From Alphaproteobacteria bacterium (lineage in GTDB: Bacteria; Pseudomonadota; Alphaproteobacteria; UBA8366; GCA-2717185): a stretch of 64,000 bases of DNA. The translations under genes were made by a program, and so were the position numbers. Below, piece after piece: positions 17,121-25,736 of the stretch. The notes under the pieces are model-generated. The model did not search any database, was not told the origin of the DNA, and was given only the letters and a program-made list of their open reading frames with translations. The first letter of the stretch is position 1; the number at the start of each line of letters is the position of its first letter. The stretch covers positions 164,473 through 228,472 of the forward strand of contig WLWY01000010.1 of the NCBI GenBank assembly GCA_012103325.1, given 5' to 3'.

Positions 17121-17312
17121 TCAGATAACCACGTCGAGCGCACGGCTTGAATCAGTCGTGGTGGCGGAAGAAGACGAAAGTTCCCCGCTCTTACCCGACT
17201 CGGCCGCCTGCTGTACGAGTTTCGTAACAGCCGCTTCACTTTGAAGCGATGATTTTAATGCCTGCAAACCTGCTTGTAGGCCTGCGCCGAGAGATGCTGA
17301 TTCTACTGCCAT
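17121..17312 (-). CDS. Small YjfB-like motility-associated protein (tentative)
   Basis: A 63-residue protein. Its helical, Ala/Leu/Gln-rich core (L-G-A-G-L-Q-A-G-L-Q-A-L-K-S-S-L, then V-T-K-L-V-Q-Q-A) resembles the small putative motility protein family YjfB. The tail is Ser/Thr-rich. An AAAGGG-type site lies upstream of the ATG. It lies between fcl and the cyclophilin gene on the same strand; no flagellar gene is nearby. The family match is by eye only. Confidence 0.5.
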   Translation of the reverse strand: MAVESASLGAGLQAGLQALKSSLQSEAAVTKLVQQAAESGKSGELSSSSATTTDSSRALDVVI

Positions 17313-17402
17313 TCCGCGTACCCTTTGTTCGATTGTTTCGACCGAACTATACGCGCACCAATGCTAACAGCAGGTTAATCCAACCCTACCTGGGGATGCA
17401 GC

Positions 17403-17948
17403 CTATTTCGCGTCCGCGGCGACCTGCATGCGTATGATCTTGTCAGGACCATCCACGGCACCAGAGCGCGGGTCGCCCTTCTTGATCTTGTCGACGAACT
17501 CCATGCCTTCCGTCACGCGGCCCCAGACCGTGTATTGCCGGTCCAGAAACGAAGCATCGCCGAACACGATGAAGAATTGGCTGTCGGCACTATTCGGATC
17601 CTGCGACCGCGCCATCGAAACAATGCCCCGCTGATGGTTTTCCGTGCTGAACTCGGCATCCAATTTCTGCCCTGAACCACCGCGCCCCGTACCGGTCGGG
17701 TCGCCCGTCTGCGCCATAAATCCATCGATCACGCGATGGAAGACAATGCCATCATAGAATCCCTGGCGAGCCAGTTCTTTGATTCGCGCAACATGATTCG
17801 GCGCCAAGTCAGGCAATAGTTCAATGACAACCCGGCCGTCTTTTAGATCAAGATAAATCATATTTTCCTTGTCGCTCGCTGCGCCGGCGCCACTCGCCAG
17901 CGATAGAATTCCCAATACGGTACCGATCAATAGCAGCAGTCGTCGCAC
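17403..17948 (-). CDS. ppiA: Periplasmic cyclophilin-type peptidyl-prolyl isomerase
   Basis: A 181-residue protein with a signal peptide (basic start, hydrophobic run, G-A-G-A-A cleavage region) and a cyclophilin domain. F-H-R-V-I-D-G-F-M-A-Q-T-G-D is the conserved catalytic segment with the active Arg, and S-Q-F-F-I and F-L-D-R-Q-Y-T-V-W-G-R-V follow. It should catalyse proline isomerisation during periplasmic protein folding. The start is GTG 17948, set by GGAAGGG 8 bases upstream; an ATG at 17955 is out of frame. Confidence 0.93.
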   Translation of the reverse strand: MRRLLLLIGTVLGILSLASGAGAASDKENMIYLDLKDGRVVIELLPDLAPNHVARIKELARQGFYDGIVFHRVIDGFMAQTGDPTGTGRGGSGQKLDAEFSTENHQRGIVSMARSQDPNSADSQFFIVFGDASFLDRQYTVWGRVTEGMEFVDKIKKGDPRSGAVDGPDKIIRMQVAADAK

Positions 17949-17983
17949 TTTTCATTCCCTTCCTTACGTAAAATTCTCATTTC

Positions 17984-20032
17984 CTAGCGAAGTGCGGCCG
18001 CAATATTACCGCCATCGACGGTGATCACAGCGGCCGTAGTCCGTTCTGCTTTAGCCAAATAAACGAAAGCATCCGCCACATCTTTCGCACGAACTTCCCG
18101 ATGCAGCAGGTTGCCTGCCATATAGTCCGCCTCGTTGACGCCACGCGCCTCAGCACGAGCCGCAATCATATTGTCGTCGAGCAAGCCACTGCGAATACGA
18201 TCCGCATTGACCGCATTCGCCCGGATGCCCTCGGCCCCATGGTCGATCGCATATTGCCGGACCAGCGATAAGGTCGCCGCCTTGGGCAGGCCATACGGTC
18301 CGAAGTCAGGTCCTGGATTGACCGCCTGTTTCGACGTGTTGAAGAGCAGTGCGCCACCCGTTCCTTGCGCTTGCATGATGCGCACGGCTGCCTGGGCAAC
18401 GGTCTGATGGGCGAAGAAATTAAGCTCGAAGGACTGCCGCAATATCGTGTCATCGACGTCACCGATTCGCCCCGACCAGGCCGCCCCTGCATTGGAAACG
18501 ACGATATCGACGCCACCGAACCACGCGCATGTTTCCGCAAACGCCGCCTCGACGCAGGCTGCGTCCGTGACATCGCAGGCAAATGCCGCACCACCGATAC
18601 CGGCAATCGCCGATTGAGCCGCAGTGCGGTCGACATCGAGGGCCACCACCGTCGCGCCTTCATTCGCAAACGCTCGTGCCGTAGCGGCGCCAATCGCGCC
18701 ACCGGCACCCGTGATGGCCACCACCTGCCGAGCCAGCGGTTTCTCCGTGCCCTTACCCAGCTTTGCCTGCTCCAGCGACCAATACTCGATGTCGAAGAGA
18801 TCGCCTTCGGAGACGCATTCATACGTACCGATTGCCTCCGCGTCGGTAATCGTCTCGACGTTGTTTTCCGCCAGATCGGCGGCTATGGCAGCCGTTTTCG
18901 GACTATCGCCGATCCCAAACAGGCCCAGCCCAGGCAGCAATGCCACCCGCGGCATCGGGTCGAGCATGGTCTTCGGCATTTTCTGACGTGGATTATGGCG
19001 CTCGAAATAGGCGCGGTAATTTTCCTGAAACGCATCGAACGCCGCCCGCGCCGCCTCGCAAAACGCGTCAAGCCTACCCGCTTCCGGCGCCGGCAACAGG
19101 ACCGGCATATTCTTGATGCGGATATTATGGTCCGGCGTAACCACACCGATTTGGCTGTAGCGGCTGACCGCCTCGCCATTCACGTAATTCAGGATCGCCG
19201 AGTTGGCGCGGAAATCGAGCACCATGCGCCGCCACTGCCCCGCTCCCAAATCACTCGCCGCCAAACCACGGAGGACCGGCGCGACATCGGCGACGGAAGC
19301 TACCGATTGCGGCAATGCCGTGGACACGAAGACCGATTTGCGTCCTGCTTGTAACCTCTGTTCCGCCAGCGTTACGGCGTCGATCATTCGCTCATAGGCT
19401 TCCTGCGCGCTATCGCCGAAGGTAAAGACGCCATGCTTGTGCAGGATCAGCCCGTCGACATCCGGCGATTGGCGATAGATCTGCGCCGCGCTCTTGGCCA
19501 GCGCAAAGCCTGGCATAATGTAAGGCACCGATCCCATGGTATCGCCGAACACCTCAGCGCAAATCACCTCACCATCTGGCTGATCGCTGACACTGAGGAT
19601 TGCGGTCGAATGTGTGTGGTCGATAAATTTGTGTGGCAGGAACGCGTGCAGCAGTGTCTCGACCGACGGGTTCGGCGCAGTGCTGTCCAGAAGATTGCCG
19701 CGCTGAACGTTCACCATGTCTTCGTCGCTCAGCGAATTAAGCGCTTCGAGGCGTTGCAACGGCGCCAGCCGCACCGCCGGCAGTCCAGCAGGCTCAATAT
19801 CGCCAAGATCCCAACCGCTGCCCTTGACGCACAGCACATCAACCGAGTCGCCGAGTAGGTCCGTCTGGACGGTTTTTACCGATGTATTGCCGCCGCCATG
19901 CAGCACAAGCCGCGGGTTCCCGCCGAGCAACCGGCTCGTATAAACCCGCAGCGCAACATCGCTATTCTCGCCGGCATCCACATACCGCGCGATATATTGT
20001 TGCGCTTCCGTGTCGGACCATCGGCTATCCAT
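17984..20032 (-). CDS. Bifunctional class II aldolase / short-chain dehydrogenase
   Basis: A 682-residue fusion. Residues about 20-235 are a class II (zinc) aldolase: G-G-G-N-T-S-V-K, K-G-S-G-W-D, D-H-T-H-S-T and L-H-K-H-G-V carry the metal histidines. A linker follows, then an SDR domain from about 430 with I-T-G-A-G-G-A-I-G, S-N-A-G-A and Y-G-L-P-K. The architecture is that of rhamnulose-1-phosphate aldolase/lactaldehyde dehydrogenase fusions: one end cleaves a ketose-1-phosphate to DHAP and an aldehyde, the other oxidises or reduces the aldehyde. It starts 9 bases after mtnA, with GAGGG in the junction, so it is likely co-translated with mtnA. Confidence 0.88.
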   Translation of the reverse strand: MDSRWSDTEAQQYIARYVDAGENSDVALRVYTSRLLGGNPRLVLHGGGNTSVKTVQTDLLGDSVDVLCVKGSGWDLGDIEPAGLPAVRLAPLQRLEALNSLSDEDMVNVQRGNLLDSTAPNPSVETLLHAFLPHKFIDHTHSTAILSVSDQPDGEVICAEVFGDTMGSVPYIMPGFALAKSAAQIYRQSPDVDGLILHKHGVFTFGDSAQEAYERMIDAVTLAEQRLQAGRKSVFVSTALPQSVASVADVAPVLRGLAASDLGAGQWRRMVLDFRANSAILNYVNGEAVSRYSQIGVVTPDHNIRIKNMPVLLPAPEAGRLDAFCEAARAAFDAFQENYRAYFERHNPRQKMPKTMLDPMPRVALLPGLGLFGIGDSPKTAAIAADLAENNVETITDAEAIGTYECVSEGDLFDIEYWSLEQAKLGKGTEKPLARQVVAITGAGGAIGAATARAFANEGATVVALDVDRTAAQSAIAGIGGAAFACDVTDAACVEAAFAETCAWFGGVDIVVSNAGAAWSGRIGDVDDTILRQSFELNFFAHQTVAQAAVRIMQAQGTGGALLFNTSKQAVNPGPDFGPYGLPKAATLSLVRQYAIDHGAEGIRANAVNADRIRSGLLDDNMIAARAEARGVNEADYMAGNLLHREVRAKDVADAFVYLAKAERTTAAVITVDGGNIAAALR

Positions 20033-20041
20033 TTCGCACCC

Positions 20042-21133
20042 TCAGCCCTGTTCCGGGAAGAGGTCGAGCAGACCGTCCCGGCTCGCCGACGCAATACCGC
20101 GTTCGGTAATCAGCCCGGTCACCAGACGCGCGGGGGTGACATCGAAGGCAAAGTTCGCCACGGCGCTGCCCTTGGGGGTGATGGTAACGGTTTCGATTTG
20201 GCCATCCGCGGTACGGCCCGTCATCTCCGACACTTCAGTCCCGTCGCGCTCCTCAATCGGTATCTCTGCGATCCCGTCGCTCAAGGTCCAGTCAATCGTC
20301 GGGGACGGCAAGCCAATATAAAACGGCACGCCATTGTCATGCGCCGCCAGTGCCTTCAAGTAAGTACCGATTTTGTTGCAGACATCGCCTGTCGCCGTCG
20401 TCCGGTCGGTTCCGGTGATGCACAGATCGACCTTGCCGCGCTGCATAAGATGCCCGCCAACGCTATCCGCGATGACAGTATGCGGAACGCCATGATGGCC
20501 GAGTTCCCACGCGGTGAGGCTGGCGCCCTGATTGCGCGGACGAGTCTCATCGACCCAGACATGCACCGGGATACCCGCATCGTGTGCGCGATAAATTGGT
20601 GCCGTCGCGGTTCCCCAGTCGACGGTCGCCAGCCAACCTGCGTTGCAATGGGTCAGTACATTGACCACCGCACCGCCCTTCGCTTCGGATGCGGCCCGAA
20701 GAAGATCGACGCCATGCGCGCCGATACCTTCATTGATTCCCACATCCTCGTCGCAGATTTCCGCGGCACACTGAAAGGCGGCATCGCGACGGTCCTGCAC
20801 CGAAAGAGGCCGAAGAACGGAACGCACCCGATCCAAGGCCCAACGCAGATTGATGGCAGTGGGGCGCGTCGCGGCAAGCGTTTCGCAGGCGCGGTCGAGC
20901 GCGTCGTCACCGCCATCTGCCTGCATGGCAAGCGCGATACCATAGGCCGCCGTCGCGCCAATCAACGGCGCACCGCGCACCTTCATGGTCTTAATCGCGT
21001 GAGCCGTTTCGCCAACCGAGGTTAGCCGAACGATCTCAAAGGCATGAGGCAAGAGTGTCTGATCGATGATCTCGACCGACTCGCCATCATCGGAAAGCCA
21101 AATCGTCCGGTGCGCAACCCCATCTACCAGCAT
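20042..21133 (-). CDS. mtnA: Methylthioribose-1-phosphate isomerase (MtnA)-type
   Basis: A 363-residue aldose-1-phosphate isomerase of the MtnA/eIF2B-like family. K-V-R-G-A-P-L-I-G-A-T-A-A-Y near residue 51, the catalytic Cys in L-T-H-C-N-A-G, and the Asp in I-T-G-T-D-R-T-T-A-T-G-D-V-C-N-K-I-G-T are intact. It would convert 5-methylthioribose-1-P (or 5-deoxyribose-1-P in the DrdI branch) to the ribulose form. The next gene encodes an aldolase-SDR fusion rather than the classical MtnB-MtnD salvage enzymes, so the isomerised sugar may be cleaved to DHAP plus an aldehyde. No MtnK/MtnP is in the window. Confidence 0.9.
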   Translation of the reverse strand: MLVDGVAHRTIWLSDDGESVEIIDQTLLPHAFEIVRLTSVGETAHAIKTMKVRGAPLIGATAAYGIALAMQADGGDDALDRACETLAATRPTAINLRWALDRVRSVLRPLSVQDRRDAAFQCAAEICDEDVGINEGIGAHGVDLLRAASEAKGGAVVNVLTHCNAGWLATVDWGTATAPIYRAHDAGIPVHVWVDETRPRNQGASLTAWELGHHGVPHTVIADSVGGHLMQRGKVDLCITGTDRTTATGDVCNKIGTYLKALAAHDNGVPFYIGLPSPTIDWTLSDGIAEIPIEERDGTEVSEMTGRTADGQIETVTITPKGSAVANFAFDVTPARLVTGLITERGIASASRDGLLDLFPEQG

Positions 21134-21203
21134 CTAGAACAGCCCTCTTTGTTCTCTAACCTGTCCCCAGCACCCTACATGGTGTCGAGAACCTCTCATG
21201 TCA

Positions 21204-21665
21204 TCACCAGTATCCAGCCATGAGCTCGCCGGCCCACTCAGGTTCGCGCACGGCGCCGCGCGGCGCAAAATCACGCATATAGGGTTTAATATCCAGTACT
21301 GGCGTGCCGTCGATTGCATCCAACCCCTCGACTTCGATCCGGGTACCTTCGACTGAGATCAAACGGCATACCGTGACGCCGATCCGGTTCGGCCGCGCCT
21401 TGCCGCGCTGCGCGAATATTCCAATTTTAGGCCAGTCCGTATTGCCACGCGGATGGCGGGCCGCGAATTGCACCTTGTCCTCGGCGACCTGGTGAAAATG
21501 AAAGATCACTTCGATGTGGGAAAAGGCGTCAAGCCCTGCGGCGGCTTCCGGCTTAAAGCGGCCCTCATCGAGCGCGATCACCGCACGCTCCGCGCCCCAA
21601 TCGTCGTCGATAGCCTCCTGCCGGCCGCCAATGACGGTTCCGATTGGTTCCAGTGAAATCGTCAT
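21204..21665 (-). CDS. trmO: TrmO/TsaA-family protein
   Basis: A 153-residue member of the TsaA/YaeB (TrmO) family, known to methylate threonylcarbamoyladenosine at position 37 of tRNA using S-adenosylmethionine. P-I-G-T-V near the start, D-A-F-S-H-I-E-V-I-F-H-F, H-P-R-G-N, R-P-N-R-I-G-V-T, G-L-D-A-I-D-G-T-P-V-L-D-I-K-P-Y and the D-F-A-P segment are the family signatures. GAGGGACGA precedes ATG 21665; the longer frame to 21698 is unlikely. It follows the Fe-alcohol dehydrogenase by 7 bases, an unusual setting for a tRNA enzyme. Confidence 0.85.
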   Translation of the reverse strand: MTISLEPIGTVIGGRQEAIDDDWGAERAVIALDEGRFKPEAAAGLDAFSHIEVIFHFHQVAEDKVQFAARHPRGNTDWPKIGIFAQRGKARPNRIGVTVCRLISVEGTRIEVEGLDAIDGTPVLDIKPYMRDFAPRGAVREPEWAGELMAGYW

Positions 21666-21672
21666 TCGTCCC

Positions 21673-22845
21673 TCATAGGTTTCCGTGAACGCAATCAAGA
21701 AACAATCTCTTCAACGAAGCCTCGTCGAGCGCTACCGGATTCCCCGCTGCCGTCGGATCAACGAGGGCGGCGGCGGCGACCCTATCCGCCTCATCATCGG
21801 GCACACCCACCGCACCGAGCGAGTGCGGGATGTTGAGCGTTTCGCGCAGGTCGAGCAGCCAGGCCATCGCTGCTTCGAACGACGGCTCCGGCAAAGCCAG
21901 CACACGGGCAAGCCGACAGATCTTGTCTTCGATGACATTGCGGTTGAAACGCAGCACGTAGGGCAACACGATCGCATTGGCAAGCCCATGATGCACGCCA
22001 TAGATCGCACCGACCGGATGACTGATGGAGTGCACCGCACCCAGCCCTTTCTGAAAGGCGGTCGATCCCATTGATGCGGCGACCAGCATATGCGCGCGCG
22101 CCGCAAGGTCCATCCCATCGGCATAGGCGCGCGGTAGCCAATCATGCACTAGCCTCGCGCCTTCCAGCGCGATGCCTTCGGCCATGGGGTGAAAACTTGG
22201 CGCGCACAACGCCTCCAAACAATGGGCCAGCGCGTCCATACCTGTGGCTGCAGTCAAATCGGGCGGCAAGCCAACGGTCAGTTCCGGGTCGGAGATAACT
22301 TCGAACGGCATCATTCGGGGATGAAAAACGATCTTCTTCGCGCGCGCGTCCTCGTCGATAATCACTGCTGCGCGGCCGGTTTCGGATCCAGTGCCCGCCG
22401 TGGTCGGAACCGCGACGATCGGGGCGACGCCGCTCGGGTCGATACGTTGCCAATTATTGCCCTGATCCTCAAAATCCCAGAGCGGCCGCACCTGCCCCGC
22501 CATTAGCGCAATAGTCTTCGCTGCGTCTATGGCACTCCCGCCGCCAAAAGCGATGATGCCGTCATGACCACCTGCCCGATAGACAGCAGCCCCGTCATCC
22601 ACATTTCGTCCGACCGGATTACCCGCAACATCTGAAAACAGTCCCGTCGGCAACCCGACAGTTTCGTTACGCGCAATCGCCTCGCCGACCATCGGCAAGG
22701 CCGCCAAGCCGGGATCGGTCACCAGCAATGGCCGCGTCATGCCGACTGCCGAGCACGCCGCTGCCAATTCCAAGATGCGCCCCGGTCCGAACCGCATATG
22801 TGTGGGAAAATTCCAGTCGCCACGCAATGTTGTTGGATCGATCAT
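21673..22845 (-). CDS. Iron-containing alcohol dehydrogenase
   Basis: A 390-residue group III dehydrogenase. NAD-binding G-G-G-S-A-I-D-A-A-K is at about residue 101, and metal ligands lie in M-D-A-L-A-H-C-L-E and H-S-I-S-H-P-V-G-A-I-Y-G-V-H-H-G. It would interconvert a primary alcohol and aldehyde, in the cytoplasm. Its ATG overlaps the TGA of the aldehyde dehydrogenase gene (ATGA), indicating translational coupling. The pair could carry an alcohol through an aldehyde to an acid. The substrate is not readable from sequence. Confidence 0.92.
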   Translation of the reverse strand: MIDPTTLRGDWNFPTHMRFGPGRILELAAACSAVGMTRPLLVTDPGLAALPMVGEAIARNETVGLPTGLFSDVAGNPVGRNVDDGAAVYRAGGHDGIIAFGGGSAIDAAKTIALMAGQVRPLWDFEDQGNNWQRIDPSGVAPIVAVPTTAGTGSETGRAAVIIDEDARAKKIVFHPRMMPFEVISDPELTVGLPPDLTAATGMDALAHCLEALCAPSFHPMAEGIALEGARLVHDWLPRAYADGMDLAARAHMLVAASMGSTAFQKGLGAVHSISHPVGAIYGVHHGLANAIVLPYVLRFNRNVIEDKICRLARVLALPEPSFEAAMAWLLDLRETLNIPHSLGAVGVPDDEADRVAAAALVDPTAAGNPVALDEASLKRLFLDCVHGNL

Positions 22846-24233
22846 GTTACCTTCCTCAGATGAAAGGATTTCGGCCGCGTCAACTGTTCAAACCCGACCG
22901 ACGACAGCGTACAGCCCCGTCCGGAGTTCTTGACACCGGTCCAGGCCAATGCTGGATCGAGGTAATCGCACCGGTTCATGAACCAGGTTCCCGTCTCCAC
23001 CCGTTCGCCAATCGCGATTGCGGCTTCTTCATCGCTCGTCCAGATCGCTGCCGTCAGCCCATAGTCACTATCGTTCATCAGCGCGATTGCGGCCTCGTCA
23101 GAAGACACCTTCATCAGCCCGACCACCGGGCCAAAGCTTTCCTCCGTCATGACACGCATCGAATGATCGACGCCTACAAGAACCTGCGGCGCCATATAGG
23201 GCGTGCCTTCCTTGTCCGCCCGATAGCTCTTAGGGTCGACCATCGGCGCGGCACCCGCTGAAACCGCCTCGGCGATCTGCCCCCGGACGAAATCGGCAGC
23301 TTCCGCCCGCACCATGGGACCAAGGTTTGTGTCTTCTCGGCGCGGATCACCGAGCTTGTAGTCGCGCGCCGCCATTACGAGCCCCGCGGCAAAATCGTCG
23401 TAGACCGCCTCATGCAGATAGATCCGTTCAATCCCGCAGCAGGACTGACCCGAATTGAAGAAGGCGCCGTCCGCCAAGTTGGCCACGGCATGCTCGATAT
23501 CCGCATCGTGGCGGACATAGGCCGGGTCCTTGCCGCCAAGCTCTAAACCGGCACCGGCGAACCGGCCCGACAGCGCCTGCTGCACCGCATGCCCTCCCAC
23601 GACCGAGCCCGTAAAGGCGACGAAGTCGACCGCCTCATGGCGCATAAAGGCCGCCGCGCTCTCATGCGAAAGATGCAAGGGTTGAAACACGCCTTCCGGC
23701 AATCCGGCCCGCGCGAAAGCGGCGGCAAACCGTTCCGCGCATAAGGTGGTTTGATGCGAATGCTTGAGAACGACCGTGTTGCCGGCCAATAGCGCCGGCC
23801 ACACCGCGTTGACTGCCGTCAAATACGGATAGTTCCAAGGGGCCACAACAAAGACGAGGCCAAGCGGGACCCGGCGGATAAAACGCGTGAAGCCCGGCTG
23901 GAACAACGGCTCGATATCGGCCAACGCCTCCGGTGCGATGGCGATCATGTGCCGTGCCCGTTCTTCGAAGCCATTAATCTCGCCCAGCGCCTGCCGTGCG
24001 GGACGGCCCATTTGCCATGTCAGCTCAAGCGCGATCTCTTCCCGATCCACGCCCAGATAATCGACGGCGCGGGTCAAGATAGCCTGGCGTTCCCGTATCG
24101 GCGTTGCCCGCCAGGCCGAAGCCGCCGCAGCAGCCCTGTCGAGGGCGGCAGCAATCTCGCCCTCGTCGGCGATGGGGCGCTCGACAAACACACGCCCGTC
24201 GACAGGCGACACGCATTGCAGCACTTCGGACAT
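22842..24233 (-). CDS. NAD(P)-dependent aldehyde dehydrogenase
   Basis: A 463-residue aldehyde dehydrogenase. P-W-N-Y-P, the Glu in L-E-L-G-G-K-D-P, and the catalytic Cys in N-S-G-Q-S-C-C-G are present; E-E-S-F-G-P-V-V-G follows. It would oxidise an aldehyde to its acid. ATG 24233 shares its A with the last base of the upstream glutamine-synthetase-like stop (TGATG), and its own stop overlaps the alcohol dehydrogenase start, so three genes form one coupled unit. A TTG at 24236 is the longer alternative. Confidence 0.94.
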   Translation of the reverse strand: MSEVLQCVSPVDGRVFVERPIADEGEIAAALDRAAAAASAWRATPIRERQAILTRAVDYLGVDREEIALELTWQMGRPARQALGEINGFEERARHMIAIAPEALADIEPLFQPGFTRFIRRVPLGLVFVVAPWNYPYLTAVNAVWPALLAGNTVVLKHSHQTTLCAERFAAAFARAGLPEGVFQPLHLSHESAAAFMRHEAVDFVAFTGSVVGGHAVQQALSGRFAGAGLELGGKDPAYVRHDADIEHAVANLADGAFFNSGQSCCGIERIYLHEAVYDDFAAGLVMAARDYKLGDPRREDTNLGPMVRAEAADFVRGQIAEAVSAGAAPMVDPKSYRADKEGTPYMAPQVLVGVDHSMRVMTEESFGPVVGLMKVSSDEAAIALMNDSDYGLTAAIWTSDEEAAIAIGERVETGTWFMNRCDYLDPALAWTGVKNSGRGCTLSSVGFEQLTRPKSFHLRKVT

Positions 24234-25597
24234 CAACCGCGCTCGAACATGCGTTGCCGTTCGAGGTCGGTGACGCGCCGGTCGTGCTCAGACTGTTCCC
24301 ACCGCGCGGCATGCAGATAATGCTCGATTACCGCGTCGCCGAAGGCCTTCCGAAAAGCTTCGGAACCTTCCAGCGCCGCAATCGCGTCCCGCAAAGTCAT
24401 CGGTACTCTCGGCGCGTCTTCGCGGTCGTAAACATTGCCCACCATTATCGGCGGTGGCGTCAGCGCTTTTTCGATCCCATGCAGCCCGGCCGCGATAATC
24501 GCCGCGAACGCCAGATAGGGATTGCAGTCGGCACCCGGGATGCGGCATTCGACTCGCATGCCGTCGCCCCCACCCACCATGCGGTAGCCGGAGGTGCGGT
24601 TGTCGCGGCTCCACGCAACCCGGGTCGGCGCGAAAGATCCGGCCTGAAAACGCTTGTAGGCGTTGGTCGATGGCGCGAAGAACAGCGTCATGGCGTCGGC
24701 CAATTCGAGCTGTCCCGCAACCCACTGCCGGAACCGTTCCGACATCCCGTCCGTACCCGCCGCATCCGCGCAAAGGGATTTACCCGAAGCAACGTCCCAC
24801 AGCGACGTGTGGATGTGGCAGGAGTTCCCTGCCAGATCGTCCTGCCACTTGGCCATGAAGGTGATAGCCTTGTCCTGCTGCCAGGCGATTTCCTTGGCGC
24901 CGTTCTTGTAGATGACGTGCCGGTCCGCCATCTCCAGCGCATCAGCGTAGCGCAGATTTATTTCCGCCTGCCCCGGACCCCACTCACCTTTCGAAAACTC
25001 GACTGGCACCGCCGCGCCGTCCATCCCGTTTCGGATCGCCCGCACCAATCCTTCTTCCTTCGTCGTCTGGAAGATGTGGTAATCCTCGATATACCGCCCC
25101 GCGGTGCGCAATTCGCGATATCCCTTATCGGCCGCGGATTCGTAGCTTTCGTCGAAAATATAAAGTTCCAGCTCGGAACCCATCTTGATCTCGAGCCCCG
25201 CCTCGCGCGCGCGGGCGATCTGACGCTTTAGGATCGCACGGGGGCTGTGCGCAATCTCCATCCCCTCTTCATCCAGACAATCGCCAAGCACGAGGGCCGT
25301 CGCGTCGAGCCAGGGAATACGCCGCAACGTCGCCATATCGGGCCGGACCGCAAAATCGCCATAGCCCGTATCCCAGCTTGCCGCCGCATAGCCCGGTACC
25401 GGCTCCATTTCCATGTCCACCGTGAGCAAATAATCGCAGACATGCATCTCATGGATGGCATGTTCGAGAAAAAAATGGCCGGTGATACGCTTCCCGATTA
25501 ACCGGCCTTGCATGTCCGGGAAGCAGACCAGCACCGTATCGATTTCGCCGTTGCCGATCAGCGCGGTCAGCGTTTCTAGATCAAGATTGCCGGGCAT
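24233..25597 (-). CDS. Glutamine synthetase family protein (probable gamma-glutamyl ligase)
   Basis: A 454-residue GS-fold enzyme. The ATP/metal signatures G-S-E-L-E-L-Y-I-F, C-H-I-H-T-S-L-W, N-A-Y-K-R-F, and G-M-R-V-E-C-R-I-P-G-A-D-C-N-P-Y are present. Length and motifs match the PuuA/GlnA3-type ligases that join glutamate to an amine rather than ammonia. Coupling to an aldehyde dehydrogenase and alcohol dehydrogenase supports gamma-glutamylation of an amine or amino alcohol for catabolism. It is the first gene of the series, with GGGAGGCC about 12 bases before the ATG. Its regulator is not in view. Divergent glpK lies 139 bases away. Confidence 0.88.
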   Translation of the reverse strand: MPGNLDLETLTALIGNGEIDTVLVCFPDMQGRLIGKRITGHFFLEHAIHEMHVCDYLLTVDMEMEPVPGYAAASWDTGYGDFAVRPDMATLRRIPWLDATALVLGDCLDEEGMEIAHSPRAILKRQIARAREAGLEIKMGSELELYIFDESYESAADKGYRELRTAGRYIEDYHIFQTTKEEGLVRAIRNGMDGAAVPVEFSKGEWGPGQAEINLRYADALEMADRHVIYKNGAKEIAWQQDKAITFMAKWQDDLAGNSCHIHTSLWDVASGKSLCADAAGTDGMSERFRQWVAGQLELADAMTLFFAPSTNAYKRFQAGSFAPTRVAWSRDNRTSGYRMVGGGDGMRVECRIPGADCNPYLAFAAIIAAGLHGIEKALTPPPIMVGNVYDREDAPRVPMTLRDAIAALEGSEAFRKAFGDAVIEHYLHAARWEQSEHDRRVTDLERQRMFERG

Positions 25598-25736
25598 GGG
25601 TTCGGTGGCCTCCCTCGGGCTTGCGAATGCCCTTTCTGCGATGGATTTACGGCGCGGGCAAGAGGAAGTTCAGAGTTGGCGCATGACAAGTCCCGCTCGC
25701 TTTGCGACCATGGCGCACGCAACCGGGAGCCGCTGC

